NCBI RefSeq assembly: GCF_024172165.1
Contig: NZ_JAMZEB010000002.1
Span: 310,001 to 374,000, forward strand
DNA length: 64,000 nt
Reading direction: 5' to 3'
Source: Nonomuraea thailandensis
Lineage (GTDB): Bacteria; Actinomycetota; Actinomycetes; Streptosporangiales; Streptosporangiaceae
Below the pieces are notes generated by a model. The model worked only from the letters and a program-made list of their open reading frames with translations, searched no databases and was not told where the DNA came from. Position numbers and translations under genes: made by a program. Shown piece by piece: positions 7,864 to 15,552 of the stretch. The stretch's first letter is position 1, and each line of letters opens with the position of its first letter.

Positions 7864-8504
7864 CCGGCGGCCATGTCGAAGAAGGCCCGCTCCAGCTCCA
7901 CGGCCCGGCGGAAGACGCCCAGCACCTCCAGACGCCGCGCCTCGCCCAGCCCCTCGCCCAGCCGGTCCAGCTCGCCGCGCAGGAAGGCCACCCAGGCGCG
8001 GAACTCCTCGCCCTCGTGCAGCTCGATCCACTCGCGGTGCACGAAGCTCTCCGGCAGCGGCTCGGCCGCCCGCGAGGCCCAGCCGAGGTAACACCACTCG
8101 GCCACGCACAGCACGGCGGCGATCAGCAGGTAGTCCTGCGACGCGCGCACCTCGTCCATCAGCCGCCTGAACGCCGCCGTCACCGGCTCCAGCGGCACCT
8201 CGGTCCGCCCGCCCAGCTCGGCCAGCGCCCGGTGGAAGTACGTCTTCTCCTCGGTGGTCGCCACCTGCCCGAGGAACCTGCCGTACGGCACCCGCGCCTC
8301 GAACGTGTCGGCGGCGGCCACGGCCGCGCCGAGCAGTGCCGTGAAGGAGTCCACGAACTGGAAGTCCTGCTCCAGGTAGCGCCGCATCTCATCGCCGGCC
8401 GCCGTTCCCTCGGTGATCGCCATCGCGAACGGGTGCGTCACCACCGCCGTCCACTCGGGCTCGCACTGCTGCCTCAGCCACTCGCTGAACGTCTGCTCAC
8501 TCAT
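7860..8504 (-). CDS. tenA: TenA-family thiaminase II
   Basis: TenA proteins hydrolyse aminomethyl-pyrimidine breakdown products of thiamine so that the pyrimidine can be salvaged. The 214-residue length is normal. Seen: the N-terminal substrate Asp in EQDFQFVDSF, the family motif AEWCYLGW near residue 140, a preceding Cys (AAVLCVAEW) at about the place of the catalytic cysteine of TenA_C enzymes, and the C-terminal ELERAFFDMA with the catalytic Glu and the aromatic pair. There is no canonical TPP riboswitch upstream. TAGAGT lies eight bases before the ATG with no ribosome site, so the transcript is probably leaderless. Confidence 0.88.
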   Translation of the reverse strand: MSEQTFSEWLRQQCEPEWTAVVTHPFAMAITEGTAAGDEMRRYLEQDFQFVDSFTALLGAAVAAADTFEARVPYGRFLGQVATTEEKTYFHRALAELGGRTEVPLEPVTAAFRRLMDEVRASQDYLLIAAVLCVAEWCYLGWASRAAEPLPESFVHREWIELHEGEEFRAWVAFLRGELDRLGEGLGEARRLEVLGVFRRAVELERAFFDMAAG

Positions 8505-8539
8505 GACTTCGGACTCTAGAGGCTGTCCTTCGCGGTGGA

Positions 8540-8598
8540 CCGCCGCCCCCTCGCCGTGCTGGGCGAGCTGCGCTTCTCGCCAGGCCAGGGGGCGGCGG
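8540..8598. terminator. Large inverted repeat, probable terminator
   Basis: CCGCCGCCCCCT (8540-8551) pairs with AGGGGGCGGCGG (8587-8598), and the loop contains a smaller TCGCC/GGCGA pair (8551-8555 and 8562-8566). It lies after the stop of the leftward secreted-protein gene and before tenA, so it most likely ends the former transcript. Confidence 0.55.
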
Positions 8599-8612
8599 CG
8601 ATGGAGCGCCTG

Positions 8613-9764
8613 TCAGTACCCGCCGTAGGGATTCTGGGAGGGCGGCTGGGTATTCGGGGCGCTCGACCGGTGGCCCGCCGGATGCGTCGGGCTGCTCGAC
8701 GGCGTGCTCGCCGCACCGTTGGAGCTCACCTTCGTGCCCTGCGGGGCGATGACCCCGATCAGGCCGTGCTTGGTGCCGTCGATGCCGGCGGAGAACCACA
8801 GCGAGCTCTCGCCGCCGGTGGCGGCGGTGCCCGGTTCGAGGTCCCAGAGGCCGGGCAGCACGATCGGCTTGCCGTCGGAGGTGCGCAGCGAGCCCAGGTG
8901 CCGGCCGCTGCGGTAGGCGTGGACGGTGCCGTCGCCGAAGTTGCCGACCAGCAGCGCGTTGCGGTACTCGCTCCGGCTCCAGCCCGCGGGCGCGGCGGTG
9001 ATCCCCCAGGGGGCGTTCAGCCCGGTGCGGGAGATACGGCCGGTCAGGCGCCCCTCGGCGTTGAAGCGGCTGACGAAGCCCTTGCCGTTGCCGAAGACCG
9101 GCTTGCCGGTGCTCGGGTCGCGCAGGGCGTAGGCGACCCAGATGTTGCCGTTGGCCACCGCCACGTTGTAGGCGTTGTAGCCCCTCGGCAGTGCCCGGTC
9201 CCTGAACTGCCACCGGGCCAGGCCGATGCGCCTGAAGTCTTCGTCGAAGGCGTGGATGCGCCCGCTGGCGAAGTCCGCCGCCAGCAGGAACGCCTCGTCC
9301 TCGGTCTGGACGAGCTCCAGCCCCTTGTAGTCGGCGCCGCGGGTGAAGGCCGCGATGATCGCGTTGGCCGGGTCGACCTCCGCGTTCCAGCCGCTGATGG
9401 CGCCGCTCGGGCTGGAGAAGATGAAGGTGGCGGGCTTGCCCTTGACGGTGAAGCCCTCACCGGGGTTGAACACCTGGCCGGTCGGAGCTCCGCCCGGGAT
9501 GGCGACCTCCGTCTTCTCCTTCTTGCCCGTGCCGGAGTAGACGGTGGCGCTACCGGTGCCGGTGTTCGAGACCCACAGAGTCTTGCCCATGGCCAGGCCC
9601 CACGGGTTGACGACCTTGGGGTCGGTGACCGGGGCTTTGCCCTGAACGTCCGACACAAGGTTGATGACGTCGAATCGCGTCCTGGTGGTGGCGTGTGCGG
9701 GAGAGGTGAGAGTCGCTCCCAAGACGACCGCAACAGCGCAGAGTGTGATGATGCGTGGCCGCAT
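8613..9764 (-). CDS. Secreted beta-propeller protein, TIGR03118-like
   Basis: Exported protein of 383 residues. The signal peptide is clear (MRPRIITLCAVAVVLGATL, cleavage after AHA near residue 26). The body is a repeated beta-sheet fold with NPWGLAMG, LWVSNTGTGSATVYSGTG and GDGTVHAYRSGRHLGSL, which I recognise from the TIGR03118 family of unknown function, probably a beta-propeller. The last 40 residues are Ser/Pro/Asn-rich and end NPYGGY, a likely disordered cell-surface tail. The ribosome site AGGAGG is six bases before the ATG. It is divergent from polyphosphate glucokinase with a 109-bp gap. Confidence 0.8.
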   Translation of the reverse strand: MRPRIITLCAVAVVLGATLTSPAHATTRTRFDVINLVSDVQGKAPVTDPKVVNPWGLAMGKTLWVSNTGTGSATVYSGTGKKEKTEVAIPGGAPTGQVFNPGEGFTVKGKPATFIFSSPSGAISGWNAEVDPANAIIAAFTRGADYKGLELVQTEDEAFLLAADFASGRIHAFDEDFRRIGLARWQFRDRALPRGYNAYNVAVANGNIWVAYALRDPSTGKPVFGNGKGFVSRFNAEGRLTGRISRTGLNAPWGITAAPAGWSRSEYRNALLVGNFGDGTVHAYRSGRHLGSLRTSDGKPIVLPGLWDLEPGTAATGGESSLWFSAGIDGTKHGLIGVIAPQGTKVSSNGAASTPSSSPTHPAGHRSSAPNTQPPSQNPYGGY

Positions 9765-9873
9765 CCGTTGCCTCCTAGTTAGCGCTTGTGACGCGAGATA
9801 CGCGGAGGGAAGGAGGCAGGTTCAGCCGGGCCAGAAATAGAGTTTTTCGCGCCGGTGGGGTAGGAGAAGGATC

Positions 9874-10608
9874 ATGAACGTGCTGGGCATCGACATCGGC
9901 GGCTCGGGCATCAAGGGCGCGCCGGTCGACACAGAGGCCGGTGAGCTGCTGGAAGAGCGGCTGCGCATCCCCACCCCCGAGCCGTCGTCGCCGGACGCGG
10001 TGGCCGAGGTGGTGCGCACCATCACCGGTCATTTCGGCTGGACCGGTCCGGTCGGGGTCACCTTCCCCGGCGTCGTCGTGGGCGGCGTGATCAAGACGGC
10101 GGCCAACGTGGACCGCTCCTGGGTCGGCGTCGACGCGGCGGGGCTCTTCGGCGGGGCCACGGTGCTCAACGACGCCGACGCCGCCGGTCTGGCCGAGGTG
10201 CGCTTCGGCGAGGGGCGGGGGCGGCGGGGCACCGTCCTGGTGCTGACGTTCGGCACCGGCATCGGCAGCGCCCTGTTCGTGGACGGCGTGCTGGTGCCCA
10301 ACACCGAGCTGGGGCACCTGGAGCTGAACGGCAAGGACGCCGAGCACCACGCCTCGGACCGGGCCCGTGAGAAGCACGACCTGAGCTGGGAGAAGTGGGC
10401 CGAGCGGGTGGAGGAGTACCTGCGCCACGTCGAGATGTTGTTCTCGCCGTCGCTGATCGTGATCGGCGGGGGCGTGAGCAAGAAGGCGGAGAAGTTCCTG
10501 CCGCACGTACGTCTCGACACGCCCGTGGTGCCCGCCGCGCTGCAGAACCAGGCGGGCATCATCGGCGTCGCCCTGGCGGCCGCGGGCCGCGTCGAGACCG
10601 TCCGCTGA
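9874..10608 (+). CDS. ppgK: Polyphosphate glucokinase
   Basis: ROK-family kinase that phosphorylates glucose with polyphosphate or ATP, a typical actinobacterial enzyme of sugar entry. It has 244 residues, close to the usual 250-265. Seen: the N-terminal phosphate loop [12 protein letters not shown], the proton-acceptor Asp in [11 protein letters not shown] near residue 100, a glycine-rich second loop ([15 protein letters not shown]), the [17 protein letters not shown] segment that marks polyphosphate-using members, and [14 protein letters not shown] near the end. The ATG follows GGAGAAGGATC. The gene stands alone and is followed by a strong terminator. Confidence 0.93.
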   Translation: MNVLGIDIGGSGIKGAPVDTEAGELLEERLRIPTPEPSSPDAVAEVVRTITGHFGWTGPVGVTFPGVVVGGVIKTAANVDRSWVGVDAAGLFGGATVLNDADAAGLAEVRFGEGRGRRGTVLVLTFGTGIGSALFVDGVLVPNTELGHLELNGKDAEHHASDRAREKHDLSWEKWAERVEEYLRHVEMLFSPSLIVIGGGVSKKAEKFLPHVRLDTPVVPAALQNQAGIIGVALAAAGRVETVR

Positions 10609-10620
10609 CCTCCGGGCGGA

Positions 10621-10653
10621 CGCCGCGGGGCGCGTGGAACGTGCCCCGCGGCG
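10621..10653. terminator. Bidirectional hairpin terminator
   Basis: CGCCGCGGGGC (10621-10631) pairs perfectly with GCCCCGCGGCG (10643-10653), and the loop closes further through CGT/ACG. It lies between the convergent ppgK and marR genes. Confidence 0.8.
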
Positions 10654-10654
10654 C

Positions 10655-11092
10655 TCAGCCCTGCTCGGACAGGGCGTCGGCCATGTCGTTGAGCTGCCTC
10701 AGCAGCACCTCCGCCTGGGCCCGGTCCAGGCCGGCCGTCATCCGGCGCTCGATCGCCAGCACGTCGGCCCTGGCCGCCTCCAGGACCCGTTCGCCCGCCG
10801 CCGTCAGCCGCGTGGGCAGCGCGCGCCCCGACGGCGCCGTCGAGGGCCGTGACACGAGCCCCGCGTCCTCCAGGTTGCGCAGCACCACATTCATGGACTG
10901 GCGGGTCACGAACGCCCCTCTGGCCAGCTCCGCGTTCGACAGCCTGGGGTGCCGCCCGAGCAGCTCCAGGCACACGTACTGCGGCGTGGTGAGCCCGTGC
11001 GCGCGCAACGCGGCGTCCATGGCGGCCCGCAGCGCGGCCTGCACCCGCTTGAGCTGGTACCCGACGGTGCGGGTGGCATCGTCTTGCCTCAT
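10655..11092 (-). CDS. MarR-family transcriptional regulator
   Basis: Winged-helix repressor of 145 residues, dimeric and cytoplasmic. Seen: the dimerisation helix (GYQLKRVQAALRAAMDAALR), the recognition helix in NAELARGAFVTRQSMNVVLR, the wing with GLVSRPSTAPSGRALPTRLT, and a long C-terminal helix. The ATG at 11092 is chosen because a perfect MarR-type operator overlaps it; the frame remains open to 11161 but would run through both operators. It is divergent from a VOC-family gene 58 bases away, the classic layout in which the regulator represses itself and its neighbour and a small ligand releases it. Confidence 0.88.
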   Translation of the reverse strand: MRQDDATRTVGYQLKRVQAALRAAMDAALRAHGLTTPQYVCLELLGRHPRLSNAELARGAFVTRQSMNVVLRNLEDAGLVSRPSTAPSGRALPTRLTAAGERVLEAARADVLAIERRMTAGLDRAQAEVLLRQLNDMADALSEQG

Positions 11093-11136
11093 GTCAGAAG
11101 TCTGACATAAGCTCCTCGATGTCAAAATCCTGACAT
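11091..11136. promoter_or_regulatory. Two ATGTCA-N6-TGACAT operators
   Basis: ATGTCAGA-AG-TCTGACAT (11091-11108) is a perfect 18-bp palindrome, and ATGTCA-AAATCC-TGACAT (11119-11136, flanked by CG on both sides) repeats its core. The centres are 28 bp apart. They fill the gap between the divergent marR and VOC genes and the first touches the marR start codon, so they are almost certainly the binding sites of that MarR protein. Confidence 0.85.
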
Positions 11137-11150
11137 CGAAAGAGGGCATC

Positions 11151-11507
11151 ATGACCGTCACCGGGATCGACTTCGTCGCGCTCCAAGTTCGCGATCTCGA
11201 GAAGGCCGCCGGCTTCTACGAGACGCGGCTCGGTCTCAAGCGCGCCCCCGGCCCGCCGCACGCGGTCGTGTTCGCCACCGAGCCCATCGCCTTCGCCGTA
11301 CGCGAGCCGCTCCCGGGCGTGGACCTGCCCGAACGGCCGGGGGCCGGCGTGGCGCTCTGGCTCAAGGCCGACGACGCCCAGCGGCTGCACGACGAGCTCC
11401 AGGCGGCGGGCGTGCCGATCGTGACGCCGCCGGTGGACGGGCCCTTCGGGCGGACGTTCAGCTTCGCCGGCCCCGAGGGCTACGTGATCACGATCCACGA
11501 CCGCTAG
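11151..11507 (+). CDS. VOC-family (glyoxalase/bleomycin-resistance) protein
   Basis: Small protein of 118 residues with the paired beta-alpha-beta-beta-beta modules of the vicinal oxygen chelate fold: DFVALQVRDLEKAAGFYETR at the start and LWLKADDAQRLHDELQAAGV in the second half, ending in GRTFSFAGPEGYVITIHDR. The usual first metal His (DHxxL) is not present (VALQVRD), so it may be a binding or resistance protein rather than a glyoxalase. The Glu in GPEG and the His in TIHD remain. The ATG follows AGAGG. Two operators of the divergent MarR gene lie just upstream. Confidence 0.85.
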   Translation: MTVTGIDFVALQVRDLEKAAGFYETRLGLKRAPGPPHAVVFATEPIAFAVREPLPGVDLPERPGAGVALWLKADDAQRLHDELQAAGVPIVTPPVDGPFGRTFSFAGPEGYVITIHDR

Positions 11508-11627
11508 GGCGATCGCTTTTCACGATCACCGGGGGACACGGCGATATTGGGATGCGCGAGGCGGACGCGTCAGGCACCATGGGCGGTTGGCTCCGGGGAT
11601 GCCGGGCTCAAATATCCTGAAAGCAGT

Positions 11628-14600
11628 ATGGGAACGCCTTCGTTGTCCTCTCCACTCGCCGAGCTCCAGTCCCGCCTGCCCGAGCTCATGCCGCGCGACC
11701 AGCGGCGGTTGCGGCGCAGGCTCGACGGCATGCGCCGCGTGCGCTCCCGCGACGCGCGGGACAAGATCGTCGCGGAGATCCTGGCCGACCTGGAGCGGGC
11801 TGAGCAGCGACTGGTACGGCGCCGCGAGGCCGTACCGGTGGTGAAATATCCGGAAAACCTGCCTGTATCGCAGCGCAAGGACGACATCCTTGAGGCGATC
11901 CGCGACCACCAGGTCGTGATCATCGCTGGTGAGACGGGCTCGGGCAAGACCACCCAGATCCCCAAGATCTGCCTGGAGCTGGGCCGGGGCGTGCGCGGGC
12001 TGATCGGCCACACCCAGCCCCGCCGCATCGCCGCCCGCACGGTCGCCGAGCGCATCGCCGAGGAGCTCGGCACCGGCCTCGGCGAGGTGGTCGGCTACAA
12101 GGTGCGCTTCACCGACCAGGCGAGCGACCGCACCCTCGTCAAGCTCATGACCGACGGCATCCTGCTGGCCGAGCTGCAGAACGACCGCCTGCTCGACCAG
12201 TACGACACGCTGATCATCGACGAGGCCCACGAGCGCAGCCTCAACATCGACTTCATCCTCGGCTACCTGAAACAGCTCCTGCCCAAGCGCCCCGACCTCA
12301 AGGTCGTCATCACCAGCGCCACGATCGACCCCGAGCGCTTCTCCCGCCACTTCGACGACGCGCCGATCATCGAGGTGTCCGGCCGCACCTATCCGGTGGA
12401 GGTGCGCTACCGGCCGCTGGAGGAGGACGACGACCAGACGCAGGGCATCGTGGACGCCTGCCGGGAGCTGGTCGGCGAGGGCCCCGGCGACATCCTGGTG
12501 TTCCTGTCGGGCGAGCGGGAGATCCGCGACGCCGCCGACGCCCTGGCCAAGGCGGACTTCCGCAACACCGAGATCCTGCCGCTCTACGCCCGGCTCAGCG
12601 CCGCCGAGCAGCACCGCGTCTTCCAGCGCCACACCGGCCGCCGCGTCGTGCTGGCCACCAACGTCGCCGAGACCTCGCTCACCGTCCCCGGCATCAAGTA
12701 CGTCGTCGACCCCGGCTTCGCCCGCATCTCCCGCTACAGCCACCGCACCAAGGTGCAGCGCCTGCCGATCGAGCCCATCTCGCAGGCCAGCGCCAACCAG
12801 CGCAAGGGCCGCTCCGGGCGGACGTCCGACGGCATCTGCATCCGGCTGTACGAGGAGGAGGACTTCCTGGGCCGGCCGGAGTTCACCGACCCCGAGATCC
12901 TGCGTACCAACCTGGCCTCCGTCATCCTCCAGATGACCTCGATCGGGCTGGGCGACATCGAGGCGTTCCCGTTCGTCGAGCCGCCGGACCGCCGCCAGGT
13001 CAAGGACGGCGTCAGCCTGCTGCACGAGCTCGGCGCGTTCGACGCCCAGAACAAGCTCACCGGCGTCGGCCGCAAGCTCGCCCAGCTCCCGGTGGACCCG
13101 CGCCTGGGCCGCATGGTCCTGGAGGCCGAGAAGAACGGCTGCCTGCGCGAGGTCATGGTGATCGCCGCCGCCCTGTCCATCCAGGACCCGCGCGAGCGCC
13201 CCTCCGACAAGCAGCAGCAGGCCGACGAGAAGCACCGCCGCTTCGCCGACCCCGAGTCCGACTTCATGGCCTACCTCAACCTGTGGAACTATCTGCGCGA
13301 CAAGCAGAAGGAGCTGTCCTCCAGCGCGTTCCGGCGGTTGTGCAAGGCCGAGTTCCTCAATTACCTGCGCGTACGCGAGTGGCAGGACATCTACAGCCAG
13401 ATACGCCAGTCGCTCGGCGCCCAGCCCAACAGCGGCCCGGCCGACCCGTACCACGTGCACACCTCGCTGCTGGTCGGCCTGCTGTCGCACATCGGCGTCA
13501 AGGACGTCATGGAGAAGCGCGGCGCCGACGGCCGCCGGCCGATCCAGGAGTACCTCGGCGCCCGCAACGCCCGCTTCGCCATCTTCCCCGGCTCGGCGCT
13601 GGCCAAGAAGCAGCCGCAGTGGGTCATGTCGGCCGAGCTCGTCGAGACCTCACGCCTGTGGGCCCGGGTCAACGCCAAGATCGAGCCCGACTGGGTCGAG
13701 CCGCTCGCGCAGCACCTCGTCAAGCGCACCTACTCCGAGCCGCACTGGGAGAAGAACCAGGGCGCCGTGATCGCCCTGGAGAAGGTCACCCTGTACGGCG
13801 TGCCGCTGGTGACCGGCCGCAAGGTCAACTACGGCCGCATCGACCCCGACCTGTCGCGCGAGCTGTTCATCAGGCACGCGCTCGTCGAGGGCGACTGGGA
13901 CACCCACCACAAGTTCCTCAAGGACAACCGCCGGCTGCTCGGCGAGGTCGAGGAGCTGGAGAACCGCGCCCGCCGCCGCGACATCATGGTGGACGACGAG
14001 GCCCTGTTCGACTTCTACGACCACCGGGTGCCGGCCGAGGTGGTCTCGGCCCGCCACTTCGACTCCTGGTGGAAGCAGGTCAGGCAGGAGCAGCCGGACC
14101 TGCTCACGTTCTCGCCGGAGATGCTCGTCAACGAGGGCGCCGACATCAGCGCCCGCGACTACCCCGACACCTGGAAACAGCTCGGCCAGCGGATGAGGCT
14201 GACCTACCAGTTCGAGCCGGGCGCCGACGCCGACGGCGTCACCGTCCACGTGCCGCTCCAGGTGCTCAACCAGGTCAACTCCGACGGCTTCGACTGGCAG
14301 ATCCCCGGCCTGCGCGAGGAGCTGATCACCGCACTGATCCGCTCACTGCCGAAGCACGTGCGCCGCAACTTCGTGCCCGCCCCCAACTACGCCAAGCAGG
14401 TGCTCGCCGGCGTCAAGCAGGGCGGCGAGCCGCTGCTGGAGGCCGTCGAACGCGAGCTGCTGCGCCTGACCGGCATCCGCGTCCCGCGCGACGCCTGGCA
14501 GCTCGACCAGGTGCCCGATCACCTGCGCATCACCTACCGGGTGATCGACGAGCGCAAGCGCACGGTGGCCGAGGACAAGGACCTCGACGCCCTCAAGCGC

Positions 14601-15497
14601 CGCCTGGCGCCGCGCCTGCGCCAGACGCTCTCGCAGGCGGGCGACGACCTGGAGCAGACCGGCCTGCACACCTGGAGCTTCGGCACCCTGCCCAAGGTCT
14701 TCGAGCAGGGCCGCATGAAGGGCTACCCGGCTCTGGTGGACGCGGGCGACTCCGTCTCCATCAAGATCTTCGAGACCCAGGCCGAGCAGCGCCGCTCCCA
14801 CTGGCCCGGCGTGCGCCGCCTCCTGCTGCTCAACGTCACCAACCCCGCCAAGTCGCTGCTCGGCGGCCTGTCCAACCAGGCCAAGCTGGCCCTGTCACGC
14901 AGCCCCCACGGCGGGGCGGTGGCCCTGTTCGACGACGTGGTGAACGCCGCCGTGGACAAGCTCATGCTCGACGCCGGCGGCCCCGCCTGGGACCCGGTCG
15001 GCTTCGACCGCCTCTACCAGCACGTGCGCGCCCACCTGTACGACGCGGCGCAGGACGTGCTGGCGAAGGTGGAGCAGATCCTCAGCGTCTGGCACGAGTC
15101 GAACGTGCGCCTGGACGCGCTGCGGGCGAGCGCGGCGACGGCGGACGTGCGGGATCAGCTCGGCAAGCTGGTGTACAAGGGCTTCGTGACGGCCACGGGC
15201 CATCGCCGGCTGTCCGACATCCTGCGCTACATCCGGGCCATCGACCGCCGCCTCGCCAAGCTGCCCGAGGAGCCCTGGCGGGACCAGGAGTGGATGGATC
15301 GGGTGCACAAGGTCGAGGACGACTATCTCGACGTGCTGGAGCGGCTGCATCCGGCGCGGCGGGGGGATCCGGACGTGGTGGAGATCCGGTGGATGATCGA
15401 GGAGCTGAGGGTGAGTTTCTTCGCTCAGACGCTGGGCACTCCCACGCCTGTGTCGGAGAAGCGGATCGCGAAGGCGATGGAGAAGCTCACGCCCTGA
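11628..15497 (+). CDS. hrpA: DEAH-box ATP-dependent RNA helicase HrpA
   Basis: Large cytoplasmic RNA helicase (1289 residues; family about 1300). Seen in order: Walker A GETGSGKTTQ, motif Ia TQPRRIAARTVA, the DEAH box in IIDEAHERSLNIDF, motif III TSATID, motif IV LVFLSGEREI, motif V TNVAETSLTVPGI and motif VI QRKGRSGRTSDG, then the helicase-associated and OB-like regions and a long DUF3418 C-terminal half. In E. coli HrpA acts on mRNA processing and stalled ribosomes; the role here is inferred. The ATG at 11628 lacks a ribosome site, but TATCCT is nine bases upstream. The frame is open 27 codons further back without a better start. Confidence 0.93.
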   Translation: MGTPSLSSPLAELQSRLPELMPRDQRRLRRRLDGMRRVRSRDARDKIVAEILADLERAEQRLVRRREAVPVVKYPENLPVSQRKDDILEAIRDHQVVIIAGETGSGKTTQIPKICLELGRGVRGLIGHTQPRRIAARTVAERIAEELGTGLGEVVGYKVRFTDQASDRTLVKLMTDGILLAELQNDRLLDQYDTLIIDEAHERSLNIDFILGYLKQLLPKRPDLKVVITSATIDPERFSRHFDDAPIIEVSGRTYPVEVRYRPLEEDDDQTQGIVDACRELVGEGPGDILVFLSGEREIRDAADALAKADFRNTEILPLYARLSAAEQHRVFQRHTGRRVVLATNVAETSLTVPGIKYVVDPGFARISRYSHRTKVQRLPIEPISQASANQRKGRSGRTSDGICIRLYEEEDFLGRPEFTDPEILRTNLASVILQMTSIGLGDIEAFPFVEPPDRRQVKDGVSLLHELGAFDAQNKLTGVGRKLAQLPVDPRLGRMVLEAEKNGCLREVMVIAAALSIQDPRERPSDKQQQADEKHRRFADPESDFMAYLNLWNYLRDKQKELSSSAFRRLCKAEFLNYLRVREWQDIYSQIRQSLGAQPNSGPADPYHVHTSLLVGLLSHIGVKDVMEKRGADGRRPIQEYLGARNARFAIFPGSALAKKQPQWVMSAELVETSRLWARVNAKIEPDWVEPLAQHLVKRTYSEPHWEKNQGAVIALEKVTLYGVPLVTGRKVNYGRIDPDLSRELFIRHALVEGDWDTHHKFLKDNRRLLGEVEELENRARRRDIMVDDEALFDFYDHRVPAEVVSARHFDSWWKQVRQEQPDLLTFSPEMLVNEGADISARDYPDTWKQLGQRMRLTYQFEPGADADGVTVHVPLQVLNQVNSDGFDWQIPGLREELITALIRSLPKHVRRNFVPAPNYAKQVLAGVKQGGEPLLEAVERELLRLTGIRVPRDAWQLDQVPDHLRITYRVIDERKRTVAEDKDLDALKRRLAPRLRQTLSQAGDDLEQTGLHTWSFGTLPKVFEQGRMKGYPALVDAGDSVSIKIFETQAEQRRSHWPGVRRLLLLNVTNPAKSLLGGLSNQAKLALSRSPHGGAVALFDDVVNAAVDKLMLDAGGPAWDPVGFDRLYQHVRAHLYDAAQDVLAKVEQILSVWHESNVRLDALRASAATADVRDQLGKLVYKGFVTATGHRRLSDILRYIRAIDRRLAKLPEEPWRDQEWMDRVHKVEDDYLDVLERLHPARRGDPDVVEIRWMIEELRVSFFAQTLGTPTPVSEKRIAKAMEKLTP

Positions 15498-15513
15498 TCA
15501 CTGTAGACGGCAT

Positions 15514-15544
15514 CGGCCGCCTCCGCTCGTTGCGGAGGCGGCCG
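15514..15544. terminator. Bidirectional terminator, 13-bp stem
   Basis: CGGCCGCCTCCGC, loop TCGTT, GCGGAGGCGGCCG: a perfect 13-bp stem between the convergent hrpA and katE genes. It is the strongest simple hairpin in the first 20 kb. Confidence 0.88.
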
Positions 15545-15552
15545 ACCAGGTC

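Noticed and set aside
8505..8612. TPP riboswitch before tenA
   Set aside because: I looked for the CUGAGA and the conserved P4/P5 elements on the minus strand and found none; the region is a GC hairpin plus a leaderless-type promoter.
11526..13490. Open minus-strand frame of 654 codons opposite hrpA
   Set aside because: Repetitive Gly/Val/Ala/His/Asp composition typical of antisense shadows; hrpA motifs are complete on the plus strand.
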